Positions 1-7,425 of a DNA stretch of 64,000 nucleotides are shown here, piece after piece. This stretch comes from Roseiarcus sp963737365 (GTDB lineage Bacteria; Pseudomonadota; Alphaproteobacteria; Rhizobiales; Beijerinckiaceae), in contig CAVTSD010000007.1 in assembly GCA_963737365.1 (NCBI GenBank), positions 682,001-746,000 on the forward strand. Direction: 5' to 3'. The translations under genes were made by a program, and so were the position numbers. The notes below the pieces were generated by a model. That model saw nothing but the letters and a program-made list of their open reading frames with translations, made no database searches and was not told the origin of the DNA. Position 1 is the stretch's first letter, and each line of letters opens with the position of its first letter.

Positions 1-2
1 TC

Positions 3-905
3 GCCGACGCGCTGAGCAACGGCGCGACCGTCAATGGCTACAAAATCGATATTTCCTCGCCTCGTATCGGGAACCGGAATTATGTCGACGTTTTTGTCGC
101 GCCGCTGTCGCCGACGGATGACGCCGTCGCGATTATGCTGCAGGAGCGGGCGATTGCCGAAAAAATAGACAGGCAGCTGACCCATCGCAGCGCCGCCCGC
201 TCAATCAGCGCGCTTGGGCTCATGCTGGCGCACGAGATCAAAAATCCGCTCTCGGGCATTCGCGGCGCAGCCCAATTGCTTGAGACGGGCGCAAGCGACG
301 AGGATCGGTCGCTGACGCGCCTCATCTGCGAAGAGACCGATCGGATCGTGAAACTCGTCGACCGGATGCAGTCGTTTGCAGTCTCCACGCCATCGCAGTG
401 GGAAAGCCTCAACATTCACGCCGTGCTGGACCACGTCAAACGTTTGGCCCAGGCCGGCTTCGCGCGCCACATCCGCTTTGTCGAGACCTATGATCCGTCG
501 CTGCCGGATGTGCTCGGCTCCCGCGACCAGCTTATCCAGGTGTTTCTCAATCTGGTGAAAAACGCCGCCGAAGCCATTGGGAAAGATAGTATCGAGGGCG
601 AGATAACGCTTACAACCGCCTATCGACCCGGCGTGCGCCTCCGCTCGACGCCCAACGCCGAATCGGTCGCTCTCCCCCTCGAGATCTGCGTTCGGGACAA
701 CGGTCCGGGCATCGCGCCCGAGATTCTTGGCAATTTATTCGACCCCTTCGTCACGACGAAAGTTCAGGGCTCTGGTCTAGGTCTTGCACTGGTTGCGAAG
801 CTGATTGGCGACCACGGAGGCATCATTGAGTGCGAATCGCATCCGCGCAGGACGATGTTTCGTGTGCTGATGCCGCTGCGCTCGCCGCGTGCGGCGGCGA
901 GGTGA
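3..905 (+). CDS. ntrB: Nitrogen regulation sensor kinase NtrB (GlnL), 5'-truncated
   Basis: Cytoplasmic PAS-histidine kinase of the nitrogen stress response. It phosphorylates or dephosphorylates NtrC in response to PII. The open frame runs from the window edge (frame of base 3) with no start, so the N-terminal PAS part is missing; 300 residues remain. Visible motifs are the H-box LAHEIKNPLSGIRGAAQLLE, the N-box NLVKNAAEAI, DNGPGI and the G-box GSGLGLALVAKLIGDHGG, in HisKA-HATPase order. It ends in the run-up to ntrC, whose likely ATG is 34 bp downstream, so the two form an operon. In many alphaproteobacteria dusB/nifR3 lies just upstream, which cannot be checked here. Identity is well supported by motifs plus the adjacent ntrC. 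Confidence 0.95.
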   Translation, partial: ADALSNGATVNGYKIDISSPRIGNRNYVDVFVAPLSPTDDAVAIMLQERAIAEKIDRQLTHRSAARSISALGLMLAHEIKNPLSGIRGAAQLLETGASDEDRSLTRLICEETDRIVKLVDRMQSFAVSTPSQWESLNIHAVLDHVKRLAQAGFARHIRFVETYDPSLPDVLGSRDQLIQVFLNLVKNAAEAIGKDSIEGEITLTTAYRPGVRLRSTPNAESVALPLEICVRDNGPGIAPEILGNLFDPFVTTKVQGSGLGLALVAKLIGDHGGIIECESHPRRTMFRVLMPLRSPRAAAR

Positions 906-939
906 CCGGCCAAGCGTGGGTGCGAAGGAGCTGAAGGGA

Positions 940-2424
940 ATGCCGTCAGGGCATATTCTTGTTGCCGACGACGACGCTGGGATTCGCACCGTTCTCAATC
1001 AGGCGCTAACCCGCGCCGGCTATGAGGTCCGCGCCACTGGCACGGTCGCGGGGCTTTGGCGATGGGTGGCGGCGGGCGAGGGCGATCTCGTGATCACCGA
1101 CGTCGTCATGCCCGACGACAATGCTTTTGACCTCTTGCCGCGCATCAAGCGGATGCGGCCTGATCTGCCGATTATCGTCATGAGCGCGCAGAATACTTTC
1201 ATCACCGCGATCAAGGCTTCCGAGCGCGGGGCTTACGAATATCTGCCCAAACCCTTCGATCTGCGCGAACTGGTCGCGATCGTCGGCCGCGCGCTGGCCG
1301 AACCCAAAAGGCGGCGCGAGGAGCCGGAGGCGGGGCCGGTCGAGGTGATGCCGATCGTCGGCCGCTCGCCGGCGATGCAGGACATTTTTCGCGTCCTCGC
1401 CCGGCTGATGCAGACCGACCTCACGGTCATGATTTCCGGGGAGTCGGGAACGGGCAAGGAACTGGTCGCGAAAGCGCTCCATGATTACGGCAAGCGCAAG
1501 AGTGGGCCCTTCGTCGCCATCAACATGGCGGCCATTCCGCGCGATCTTATCGAAAGCGAGTTGTTCGGCCACGAGAAGGGCGCGTTCACCGGAGCCGCCG
1601 CCCGCTCCGTCGGGCGCTTTGAACAGGCGGAAGGCGGAACGCTGTTTCTCGATGAAATCGGCGACATGCCGATGGAGGCTCAGACCCGCCTTCTTCGCGT
1701 CCTGCAGCAGGGCGAATACACGACCGTCGGCGGCCGCACCCCGATCAAGACAAACGTCAGGATCGTCGCCGCGACAAACAAGGACCTGCGCTTCGCAATC
1801 CAGCAGGGGACCTTCCGGGAAGATTTGTTCTTCCGCCTCAACGTCGTGCCGATCCGTCTTCCGCCCTTACGCGAGCGTCCAGAGGACATACCGGACCTCG
1901 TGCGCGCGTTCTTCCAGCGCAATTCGGCGGAGGGGCTGCCGGTCAAGACCTTCGAGCCCGCGGCGATGGAGCGGCTTCGGCGCTACTCGTGGCCTGGAAA
2001 CGTGCGCGAATTGGAGAATCTGACCCGTCGACTGGCCGCGCTTTATCCGCAGGATGTGATCGGGGAGGGCCTGATCGAATCCGAACTCAGCGCAGGAGCC
2101 TCGCCTCTGTTTCTCGCGCCCGCGGCCGGAGACGATGGACGGAAGCGCGTCGCGCAGCCGGCCCCTCAGATCTCCGGCGACGGTTTTGACGCCGCCATGG
2201 AGCGCGCCGTTTCCGATCTCTTCCATTCATTTGGCGGCGCGAGCCCTCAGGTCGGGCTTTACCACCGGGTGCTGCACGACCTCGAAGCGCCGCTGATCGC
2301 CGCGACGCTGACCTGGACGCGCGGCAATCAGATCAAGGCGGCCGAGATCCTCGGGTTGAACAGAAACACTTTGCGCAAGAAGATCCGCGACCTCAACCTT
2401 CGAGGGGTTGCGAGCTTTCGTTGA
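940..2424 (+). CDS. ntrC: Nitrogen assimilation response regulator NtrC
   Basis: Sigma54-dependent activator of nitrogen assimilation genes and partner of the upstream NtrB; 494 aa. The receiver domain has the acidic pocket VADDD and phosphoacceptor Asp54 in VITDVVMP. The AAA+ domain carries Walker A GESGTGKE, the sigma54-contact loop EKGAFTGA and Walker B GGTLFLDEIGDMP. The C-terminal Fis-type helix-turn-helix is GNQIKAAEILGLNRNTLRKK. I start it at the ATG at 940, preceded by AAGGAGCTGAAGGGA and giving the family N-terminus MPSGHILVADDD; an in-frame earlier start at 889 would overlap ntrB. No ntrY/ntrX pair follows, although those genes often sit next to ntrBC in this class. Confidence 0.97.
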   Translation: MPSGHILVADDDAGIRTVLNQALTRAGYEVRATGTVAGLWRWVAAGEGDLVITDVVMPDDNAFDLLPRIKRMRPDLPIIVMSAQNTFITAIKASERGAYEYLPKPFDLRELVAIVGRALAEPKRRREEPEAGPVEVMPIVGRSPAMQDIFRVLARLMQTDLTVMISGESGTGKELVAKALHDYGKRKSGPFVAINMAAIPRDLIESELFGHEKGAFTGAAARSVGRFEQAEGGTLFLDEIGDMPMEAQTRLLRVLQQGEYTTVGGRTPIKTNVRIVAATNKDLRFAIQQGTFREDLFFRLNVVPIRLPPLRERPEDIPDLVRAFFQRNSAEGLPVKTFEPAAMERLRRYSWPGNVRELENLTRRLAALYPQDVIGEGLIESELSAGASPLFLAPAAGDDGRKRVAQPAPQISGDGFDAAMERAVSDLFHSFGGASPQVGLYHRVLHDLEAPLIAATLTWTRGNQIKAAEILGLNRNTLRKKIRDLNLRGVASFR

Positions 2425-2485
2425 ACTGAAGCAATTTGTAAATCATCCGTTTGGGCTTTCTTGGATTCAAGCCGTTTGGCAGCGA

Positions 2486-2531
2486 AATCCAAGGATTATC
2501 GCTATTGGACAAGCTTGGATTTCCTTGGATT
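2486..2531. repeat. 10-bp inverted repeat between convergent ntrC and HTH gene
   Basis: AATCCAAGGA at 2486-2495 is matched by TCCTTGGATT at 2522-2531, with 26 bp between. Extra TTGGATT copies lie at 2461 and 2515. It sits in the convergent gap between ntrC (+) and the next gene (-). It could fold as a weak bidirectional terminator or act as a binding site, but there is no U-tract directly after it. The repeat is seen directly; its function is unknown. Confidence 0.5.
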
Positions 2532-2561
2532 CTCTCGTCCGAAATGAGCCTTATCAAGGGC

Positions 2562-3050
2562 TTACACGGGAATTTCGACGAAAGTTTTTTCGTCGTCGTG
2601 TTCCGTCGTCTCGGCCGCCTCCGTCGTCTCGGGGTCGAGCGGCTGGAGATTGTCGACAAGGCGGTTGATCTTGTCCATCAGGCGCTGCCGCTCCTCGGGG
2701 CCGTATTCGTATTTCGCCACGACCGTCACCTGGTGCTTGTCGAGCCGGTCGATCAGCTTGATCAGCGGGCCGACCGCCTTGAGTTCGCCACGCCCGATCG
2801 CCTCGCCGACGATCCGCAAGGCGGGCATCAGGCGTTCGAGCTGCAGATGGGCGTGGTCGACGCCGCGGTCGATGACCCGCTTGCCGAGAACCTCCGAGAC
2901 GATCTGGCGAATTCGCTCGGCGCTGACGCGCTCTTCACTGGCGATCTCGTCATAGGCCCAGCCTTCGCGTAGCCGCGCGAAGATGCGCTTCCTGCGCGCC
3001 GCCTTGCCCATAACGTTGAGCCGCCGACGGGGTTCGGGGGTCTGCTCCAT
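2562..3050 (-). CDS. Small helix-turn-helix protein, sigma-70 region 4-like
   Basis: A 162-aa basic protein of unknown role. Residues about 20-60 (AARRKRIFARLREGWAYDEI, then a second helix with VSAERIRQIVSEVLGKRV) resemble a helix-turn-helix of sigma-70 region 4 type, so DNA binding is likely. The middle is a helical segment and the C-terminus is acidic (ETTEAAETTEHDDEKTF). I chose the ATG at 3050; a GTG at 3092 is an alternative with 14 more residues. It stands alone, convergent with ntrC. Similar stand-alone proteins are scattered in Rhizobiales, as I recall, sometimes near mobile regions. No function is proposed beyond DNA binding. Confidence 0.6.
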   Translation of the reverse strand: MEQTPEPRRRLNVMGKAARRKRIFARLREGWAYDEIASEERVSAERIRQIVSEVLGKRVIDRGVDHAHLQLERLMPALRIVGEAIGRGELKAVGPLIKLIDRLDKHQVTVVAKYEYGPEERQRLMDKINRLVDNLQPLDPETTEAAETTEHDDEKTFVEIPV

Positions 3051-3593
3051 CTCTCGCGCCTCGCTTCTGCCGGAAAGGCGAGATGATAGCACAATATTCG
3101 GAAAAATGGAATTTTATTGATCGGCAAAAGCTCTGAGTGAAAAAAGATCGGCGAGGCGGCGTCTTTAGGCGTCCGATTTCTGCAACGCGTAACCCAGTGA
3201 TCTTAGCGAAGCCGGCATCGTGGAGCAGTCTCGAGTTTTGCAGGCCAAGAGGCGCCGAAGCACCTCCAGTGGACGAAAGATGGCCCCGCACCTATACAAA
3301 TCGTGGGCGGATAACATTTCGCGGTCGTTCCTAGCTACGATGACAGCGCTCAGCGGTTTTGGCCGCGAAGGCGGTAAATCGACCCTCCGATATGATGGGA
3401 TTGTCGAATTTTATAATCAACATAGTAATTGATGGTAATTTACCCACGGGCGGCCCGAGGCGTCGGACAACGAGGTGGATGACGGAGGTGGCCGTGAACG
3501 CGGCGGAAAACCAAAGCCGCCCCGTAAGGAAGCGGCGAAGTCTGGGCCTCGCGCAATGCTTTCGGGCCTGATGCTCATCTCTCGGGAAGCGGT
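3051..3593. other. Gene-poor stretch between HTH gene and amidase
   Basis: About 540 bp without a convincing gene. An 88-codon minus-strand frame at 3331-3597 begins with an ATGA overlap on the amidase stop codon. It has no recognisable domain and its composition looks like chance coding, so I do not call it. The stretch is somewhat more AT-rich around 3400-3430 than its surroundings. It presumably holds the HTH gene promoter; no clear promoter or terminator could be assigned. Confidence 0.4.
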
Positions 3594-5135
3594 TCATATC
3601 CCGGGCGGAGGTCGGCGCAATTGCGTCGCCTGCTCGAAATCGTAAGCGTAGGCTAAGATTTCCCCGTCGGCGTTGAGGCCGCGGCCGACAATGTCGATCG
3701 CAATGGGACGGCCGTCGGCCAAATATCCGGCTGGCACGGTGATGGCTGGAAGCCCCATTTCATTGACCTGTGTGCCAACCACCTGATCTCCAAGATAGGC
3801 GACCGTATCGCCGTCGAGATCGGGAAGCGGGTTCACGGAACGCGGAACAAACAGCGCGTCGATGCCCTTCTGCGCAAGAATCTGTTCGTAAAGCTTACGC
3901 AGCGCCATGGCCTCGGCAATCACCGCCGCCATCCTTGGATCGTCGAGCGGCGCGTTCGCCTCCGGGTTCGCCAGAAGGCCGAAAAGCGGCGCCGTCGTTC
4001 CTAGTCCGATGTCGAACTTCGCTCGCTCCCGAAACGCCGATTGCGATGCGGGCGCATCGCCGCCGAGCCCCGCAAGGAACAAATCCACACCCGCCCAATA
4101 GGCGTTGCAAGTGTCAAAATAAGTCCGCTTGCTCCACTGGCTGGCCCAGTCCGTATCCCCGAACACGACCGGCGCGGTTCGCGCGCCCAAACCTTCGATG
4201 ACGCCGACCATCTTTCGATAGTGATCGGCAATCGCGGGATGCAAGTCCCCCGCCCACTGACCCGGCTCGAACAGGCCGATCGTTTTGCCGGCGAGCGCCC
4301 CCTTGCGCAGGCCGTCCGTGTATTTCGAGCCTCCGCCGACCAGGGCGTCGAGCACGATCGCCGCGTCGCGCACATTTTTGGCGATTGGCCCGGCGACGTC
4401 GTGATGGCTGGCGAGGCCGGGATAGATTCCGTCTCCTGGAACGAGTCCAAAGCTCGGCTTGAGGCCGACCAGGCTTTGCGCTGACGCCGGGAACAGAATC
4501 GAGCCCGCCGTGTCGGTGCCGATGCTGACCACCCCCATTCCAGTCGCGACCGCTGCGGCGCTGCCGCTGCTCGAAGCGCCCGGTGCGAACCTTAAATCGT
4601 AAGGGTTCAGCGTGTCGCCGTTGTGGCTCGAGTCGGCGCGCAGGCCGTCAAGACCAAAATCCGGAAGGTTGCTTTTGCCGACGATGAAGGCGCCCGCGTC
4701 GCGAAGGCGCTTGACGAGCGTGGCGTCGCGCTGGGGCACAAGATCGATGCCGTTAAAGGCGCCCGTGGCGCGATCGACGACGCGGTCGTCGGACGCGAAG
4801 CCCGCGTAGCCTGCAGTCGTGCGGACGCCCGCGACGTTCATGTTGTCTTTGAGGACGACTGGGATTCCGTGGAGCGGGCTGCGTTTGCGTCCTGCCGCGA
4901 ATTCCGCGTCGAGACGCTCGGCGTCCTCGAACATGCGTTCGTTGATCCAGATAAAAGCGTTGAGGAACGGCTCGAGATGAGCGATCCGCGCCCCGACCGC
5001 CGAGGCCACGTCGCGCGCGGTGAACGCGCCCCGCTCATAGCCCGAGTGGATGTCATCGATAGAGAGCCCGGCGATCTCGGGCGCCCCTTGGCCGCTTGGG
5101 GCGGCGGGGGGTTGCTTGAGGCGCAGGTTGCGCAT
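3594..5135 (-). CDS. Amidase-signature family hydrolase
   Basis: A 513-aa amidase of the AS (GatA/FAAH-like) family, which hydrolyses amide bonds with a Ser-cisSer-Lys triad. The triad is visible: Lys96 in IPVVLKDNMN, cis-Ser188 in APGASSSGSAAA and nucleophile Ser212 in GTDTAGSILFP. Length is usual for a stand-alone amidase rather than GatA, and no gatB/gatC is adjacent. The ATG at 5135 is preceded by GAAGGAGCC. The substrate cannot be read from the sequence. The hydantoin-racemase-like gene about 1.5 kb away would fit a role in amide or ureide breakdown, but that is inference; allophanate hydrolase (AtzF-type) is only one possibility. Confidence 0.88.
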   Translation of the reverse strand: MRNLRLKQPPAAPSGQGAPEIAGLSIDDIHSGYERGAFTARDVASAVGARIAHLEPFLNAFIWINERMFEDAERLDAEFAAGRKRSPLHGIPVVLKDNMNVAGVRTTAGYAGFASDDRVVDRATGAFNGIDLVPQRDATLVKRLRDAGAFIVGKSNLPDFGLDGLRADSSHNGDTLNPYDLRFAPGASSSGSAAAVATGMGVVSIGTDTAGSILFPASAQSLVGLKPSFGLVPGDGIYPGLASHHDVAGPIAKNVRDAAIVLDALVGGGSKYTDGLRKGALAGKTIGLFEPGQWAGDLHPAIADHYRKMVGVIEGLGARTAPVVFGDTDWASQWSKRTYFDTCNAYWAGVDLFLAGLGGDAPASQSAFRERAKFDIGLGTTAPLFGLLANPEANAPLDDPRMAAVIAEAMALRKLYEQILAQKGIDALFVPRSVNPLPDLDGDTVAYLGDQVVGTQVNEMGLPAITVPAGYLADGRPIAIDIVGRGLNADGEILAYAYDFEQATQLRRPPPGI

Positions 5136-5255
5136 TTTGGCTCCTTCAGCGTGGCTCGTTGAGCGGAGGCGCCTGGACGCAGCGAAACCGCCGCCGCGCT
5201 CGAGGCTTGGATCGGGAGAGCCGCGTCATCCGACCGGCCTGCCCGAACCCATTGG

Positions 5256-5810
5256 TCAATGTCCGTACACGCCGACCAGTTCCGTCTTGGCGAGCGTGTG
5301 GAAGTGAAGCATGAAGCCGACGACTGCGGCGCTGGTGTTCTCATCGCCTTCGAGCTTCGGCGTGTCCACCGCGAAAATCGTGAAGTGATAGTGATGCGGC
5401 GCGTCGCCTTGAGGCGGGCAAGGGCCGCCGTAGCCGGGAACGCCATAATCAGTGCGGCTCTGCACGGCGCCCTTGGGCGCTTCGGCGCCTTTTGGATTGC
5501 CCGCGTTCTTGGCCAGGCTCGTCACGTCCGGCGGAATGTTGAAAACGACCCAGTGCCAGAAACCGCTGCCCGTCGGCGCGTCGGGATCGTAAACCGAGAG
5601 CGCAAAGCTCTTGGTGTCTTTCGGCGCGCCGGTCCAGGAGAGGGCAGGCGAGATGTTGCCGCCGGTGCAGCCGAAGGCGTTGAACACCTGCTCGTCGGCG
5701 ATCTTGGCCCCCGGCGCGATGTCCGGGCTGGTCAGGGTCATCGTTTGGGCAGTCGCGGCTTGCGCGCCCAGAAAGGCGGCGAAAAGCGCAAGTGTGGTTG
5801 CTTTGAGCAT
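5256..5810 (-). CDS. Secreted YbhB/YbcL-type Raf kinase inhibitor-like protein (PEBP)
   Basis: A 184-aa exported protein of the phosphatidylethanolamine-binding fold. A Sec signal peptide (MLKATTLALFAAFLGAQAATAQ) is followed by a PEBP domain with TGGNISPALSW, the DPDAPTGSGFWHWVV anion-binding segment and a YGGPCPPQGDAPHHYHF loop, all typical of YbhB. The start at 5810 is chosen because it gives the signal peptide and follows GGAGGAAAC; the frame stays open another 49 codons upstream, but that part is not signal-like. The bacterial family has no settled role. Reads as a single gene. Confidence 0.9.
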   Translation of the reverse strand: MLKATTLALFAAFLGAQAATAQTMTLTSPDIAPGAKIADEQVFNAFGCTGGNISPALSWTGAPKDTKSFALSVYDPDAPTGSGFWHWVVFNIPPDVTSLAKNAGNPKGAEAPKGAVQSRTDYGVPGYGGPCPPQGDAPHHYHFTIFAVDTPKLEGDENTSAAVVGFMLHFHTLAKTELVGVYGH

Positions 5811-6125
5811 GTTTCCTCCGTTTCGAGTTGATACATTATGGGCGGTCCGCTCTCGACGACGAGCAGCGAAAACGCGGCGAATAGGATGCGTTTTCAGCCC
5901 TCTCAATCTTTGGGATCGCGCTGACACTCGGGTCGATGCCCCCATCCAATGCGCCATGCTCCGCCTGGATTCGTTATGGCAGGTTGCAGGGGCTCCCTAC
6001 CTTGTGACGCCGTGAGACTCGGAGTCAAACCGCTAGCGGGCGAGAGCGTCTATTGCGGGGGTCCTCGGAGCAACCTAGATCTGCCTCGGCGGCATTTGTA
6101 TTCGCGTTCGCCCGGAAACGTTCTG

Positions 6126-6647
6126 ATGGCCCAAGTCATCGACAGGCGTGTCACCGCGCATATCGACGGCGATTTCGTCGTCTTTCTGATTGGCATGCGA
6201 ATCAACAGACCGTGGAAGGCCCACAAATGGCTTCCTGCCCTTCGGGCGATGCCAGGCATGCTGAAGGAGTTAGAAGCGGCGCCGGCCGAACACGGCTTTC
6301 TCGGCTCGATGAATCTCGGGCTTTTGTCGCTCGTTCAGTATTGGCGCAGCTTCGATCATCTCGAGGCCTATGCGCGAGCGCGCGACAAGGCGCACTGGCC
6401 CGCGTGGCTGGAATTCAATCGGCTCATGAAAGATTCGCGCGGCGATGTTGGCATCTGGCACGAAACCTATATCGTCCGCGCGGGCGAGTACGAAAACATC
6501 TACAGCGGCATGCCTCTTATGGGCCTCGCCAAGGCCGCCCGCCATGCTGACGTCTTTGGTAAAGAGGAGGCGGCGCGGGGTCGCCTGGGCGCCGTCGCGG
6601 AAGACGCTCAACCCGCCGGCGAGAAGCGCTTGAACTCGCCCGTATAA
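6126..6647 (+). CDS. DUF4188 protein (putative monooxygenase-like)
   Basis: A 173-aa cytosolic protein matching the DUF4188 pattern as I know it: VVFLIGMRINRPWKAHKW near the N-terminus, then LLSLVQYWRSFDHLEAYAR, HWPAWLEFN and GDVGIWHETYIV. The fold is expected to be a dimeric alpha+beta barrel, like small cofactor-free oxygenases. Some members sit beside cytochrome P450 or oxime-metabolising genes, and a P450 lies 0.8 kb away here on the other strand. The start at 6126 gives the family-length N-terminus; upstream in-frame codons to 5949 look non-coding. It is convergent with the racemase gene and overlaps its 3' end by 40 bp. The activity is unknown. Confidence 0.82.
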   Translation: MAQVIDRRVTAHIDGDFVVFLIGMRINRPWKAHKWLPALRAMPGMLKELEAAPAEHGFLGSMNLGLLSLVQYWRSFDHLEAYARARDKAHWPAWLEFNRLMKDSRGDVGIWHETYIVRAGEYENIYSGMPLMGLAKAARHADVFGKEEAARGRLGAVAEDAQPAGEKRLNSPV

Positions 6648-7339
6648 GCTTTGGCGAGCGGCGCTGCGTAAGTCTTGCGCTTCGATGTCTTCAAGCCGAG
6701 CCGGACCAGGCTCTCCGCGAGGCTCACCGCGCAGGCGACTCCGTCGAGCACCGGAACGCCCGCCTTGCGTCCGAGGTCGCGCGCAAGGTCGGTCATCCCG
6801 GCGCAGCCGAGCACGATCGCCTCCGCGCCGTCTTCCGCAAGCGCCCGCTCGATTTCCTGTTCGATGAGCAGCCGGGCGCCGGAGCCGGGCTCTTCGAGCG
6901 CGAGCACCGGAACCTCGGCCGCGCGCACGCGGGCGCAGCGGGAGATAAGCCCGTATTTCGCCAGGTTGTGTTCGATCGGAACAATGGAACGCGAGAGCGT
7001 CGTCACCACGCTGAATTTCGCCGCGATCAGGCTCGCCATATGGAACGCGGCCTCGCCGATGCCGATCACAGGCGCCGGGGTCGCGCATCGCGCCGCCTCG
7101 AGCCCGGTGTCGTCGAAGCAGGCGATGACGAAGGCGTCCGCGTCGCGCGCCTTGCCGATCTCCTCGATCAGGCCCGGAATGGAGAACGCCTCGTCGAAAT
7201 AGCCCTCGATGCTCGCCGGCCCGAACTCCGGATTGACGGCCTTGACCTCAACGTCGGGGGAGGCTGCGGCCTTGGCGGCGGCCCCGATCTTGAGCGTCAT
7301 CGAACGCGTGGTGTTGGGATTGATGACGTGGATATGCAT
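6608..7339 (-). CDS. Hydantoin/allantoin racemase-like protein (Asp/Glu racemase superfamily)
   Basis: A 243-aa two-domain racemase that would interconvert enantiomers of 5-substituted hydantoins or allantoin. The two active-site cysteines expected in HyuE/HpxA-type enzymes are present, in FVIACFDDTG and IVLGCAGMT. The N-terminal MHIHVINPNTT strand is typical of the family. The ATG at 7339 follows AGGAGCC. The window also encodes PuuE-type allantoinase, ureidoglycolate lyase and an M20 allantoate/carbamoyl hydrolase 36-47 kb away, which makes allantoin racemase an attractive but unproven assignment. Its 3' end overlaps the DUF4188 gene on the other strand. Confidence 0.88.
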   Translation of the reverse strand: MHIHVINPNTTRSMTLKIGAAAKAAASPDVEVKAVNPEFGPASIEGYFDEAFSIPGLIEEIGKARDADAFVIACFDDTGLEAARCATPAPVIGIGEAAFHMASLIAAKFSVVTTLSRSIVPIEHNLAKYGLISRCARVRAAEVPVLALEEPGSGARLLIEQEIERALAEDGAEAIVLGCAGMTDLARDLGRKAGVPVLDGVACAVSLAESLVRLGLKTSKRKTYAAPLAKAYTGEFKRFSPAG

Positions 7340-7425
7340 GGCTTGGCTCCTGAGTCCTCACCATCAAGATAGAGGCAGCGGATCCGCCGATCCAAACCAA
7401 AGCCGCAACCAGGAAAGCGCAGCAA

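Noticed and set aside
3331..3597. 88-codon minus-strand frame overlapping the amidase stop by ATGA
   Set aside because: The overlap is suggestive, but the product has no recognisable domain and no operon partner beyond; insufficient support.
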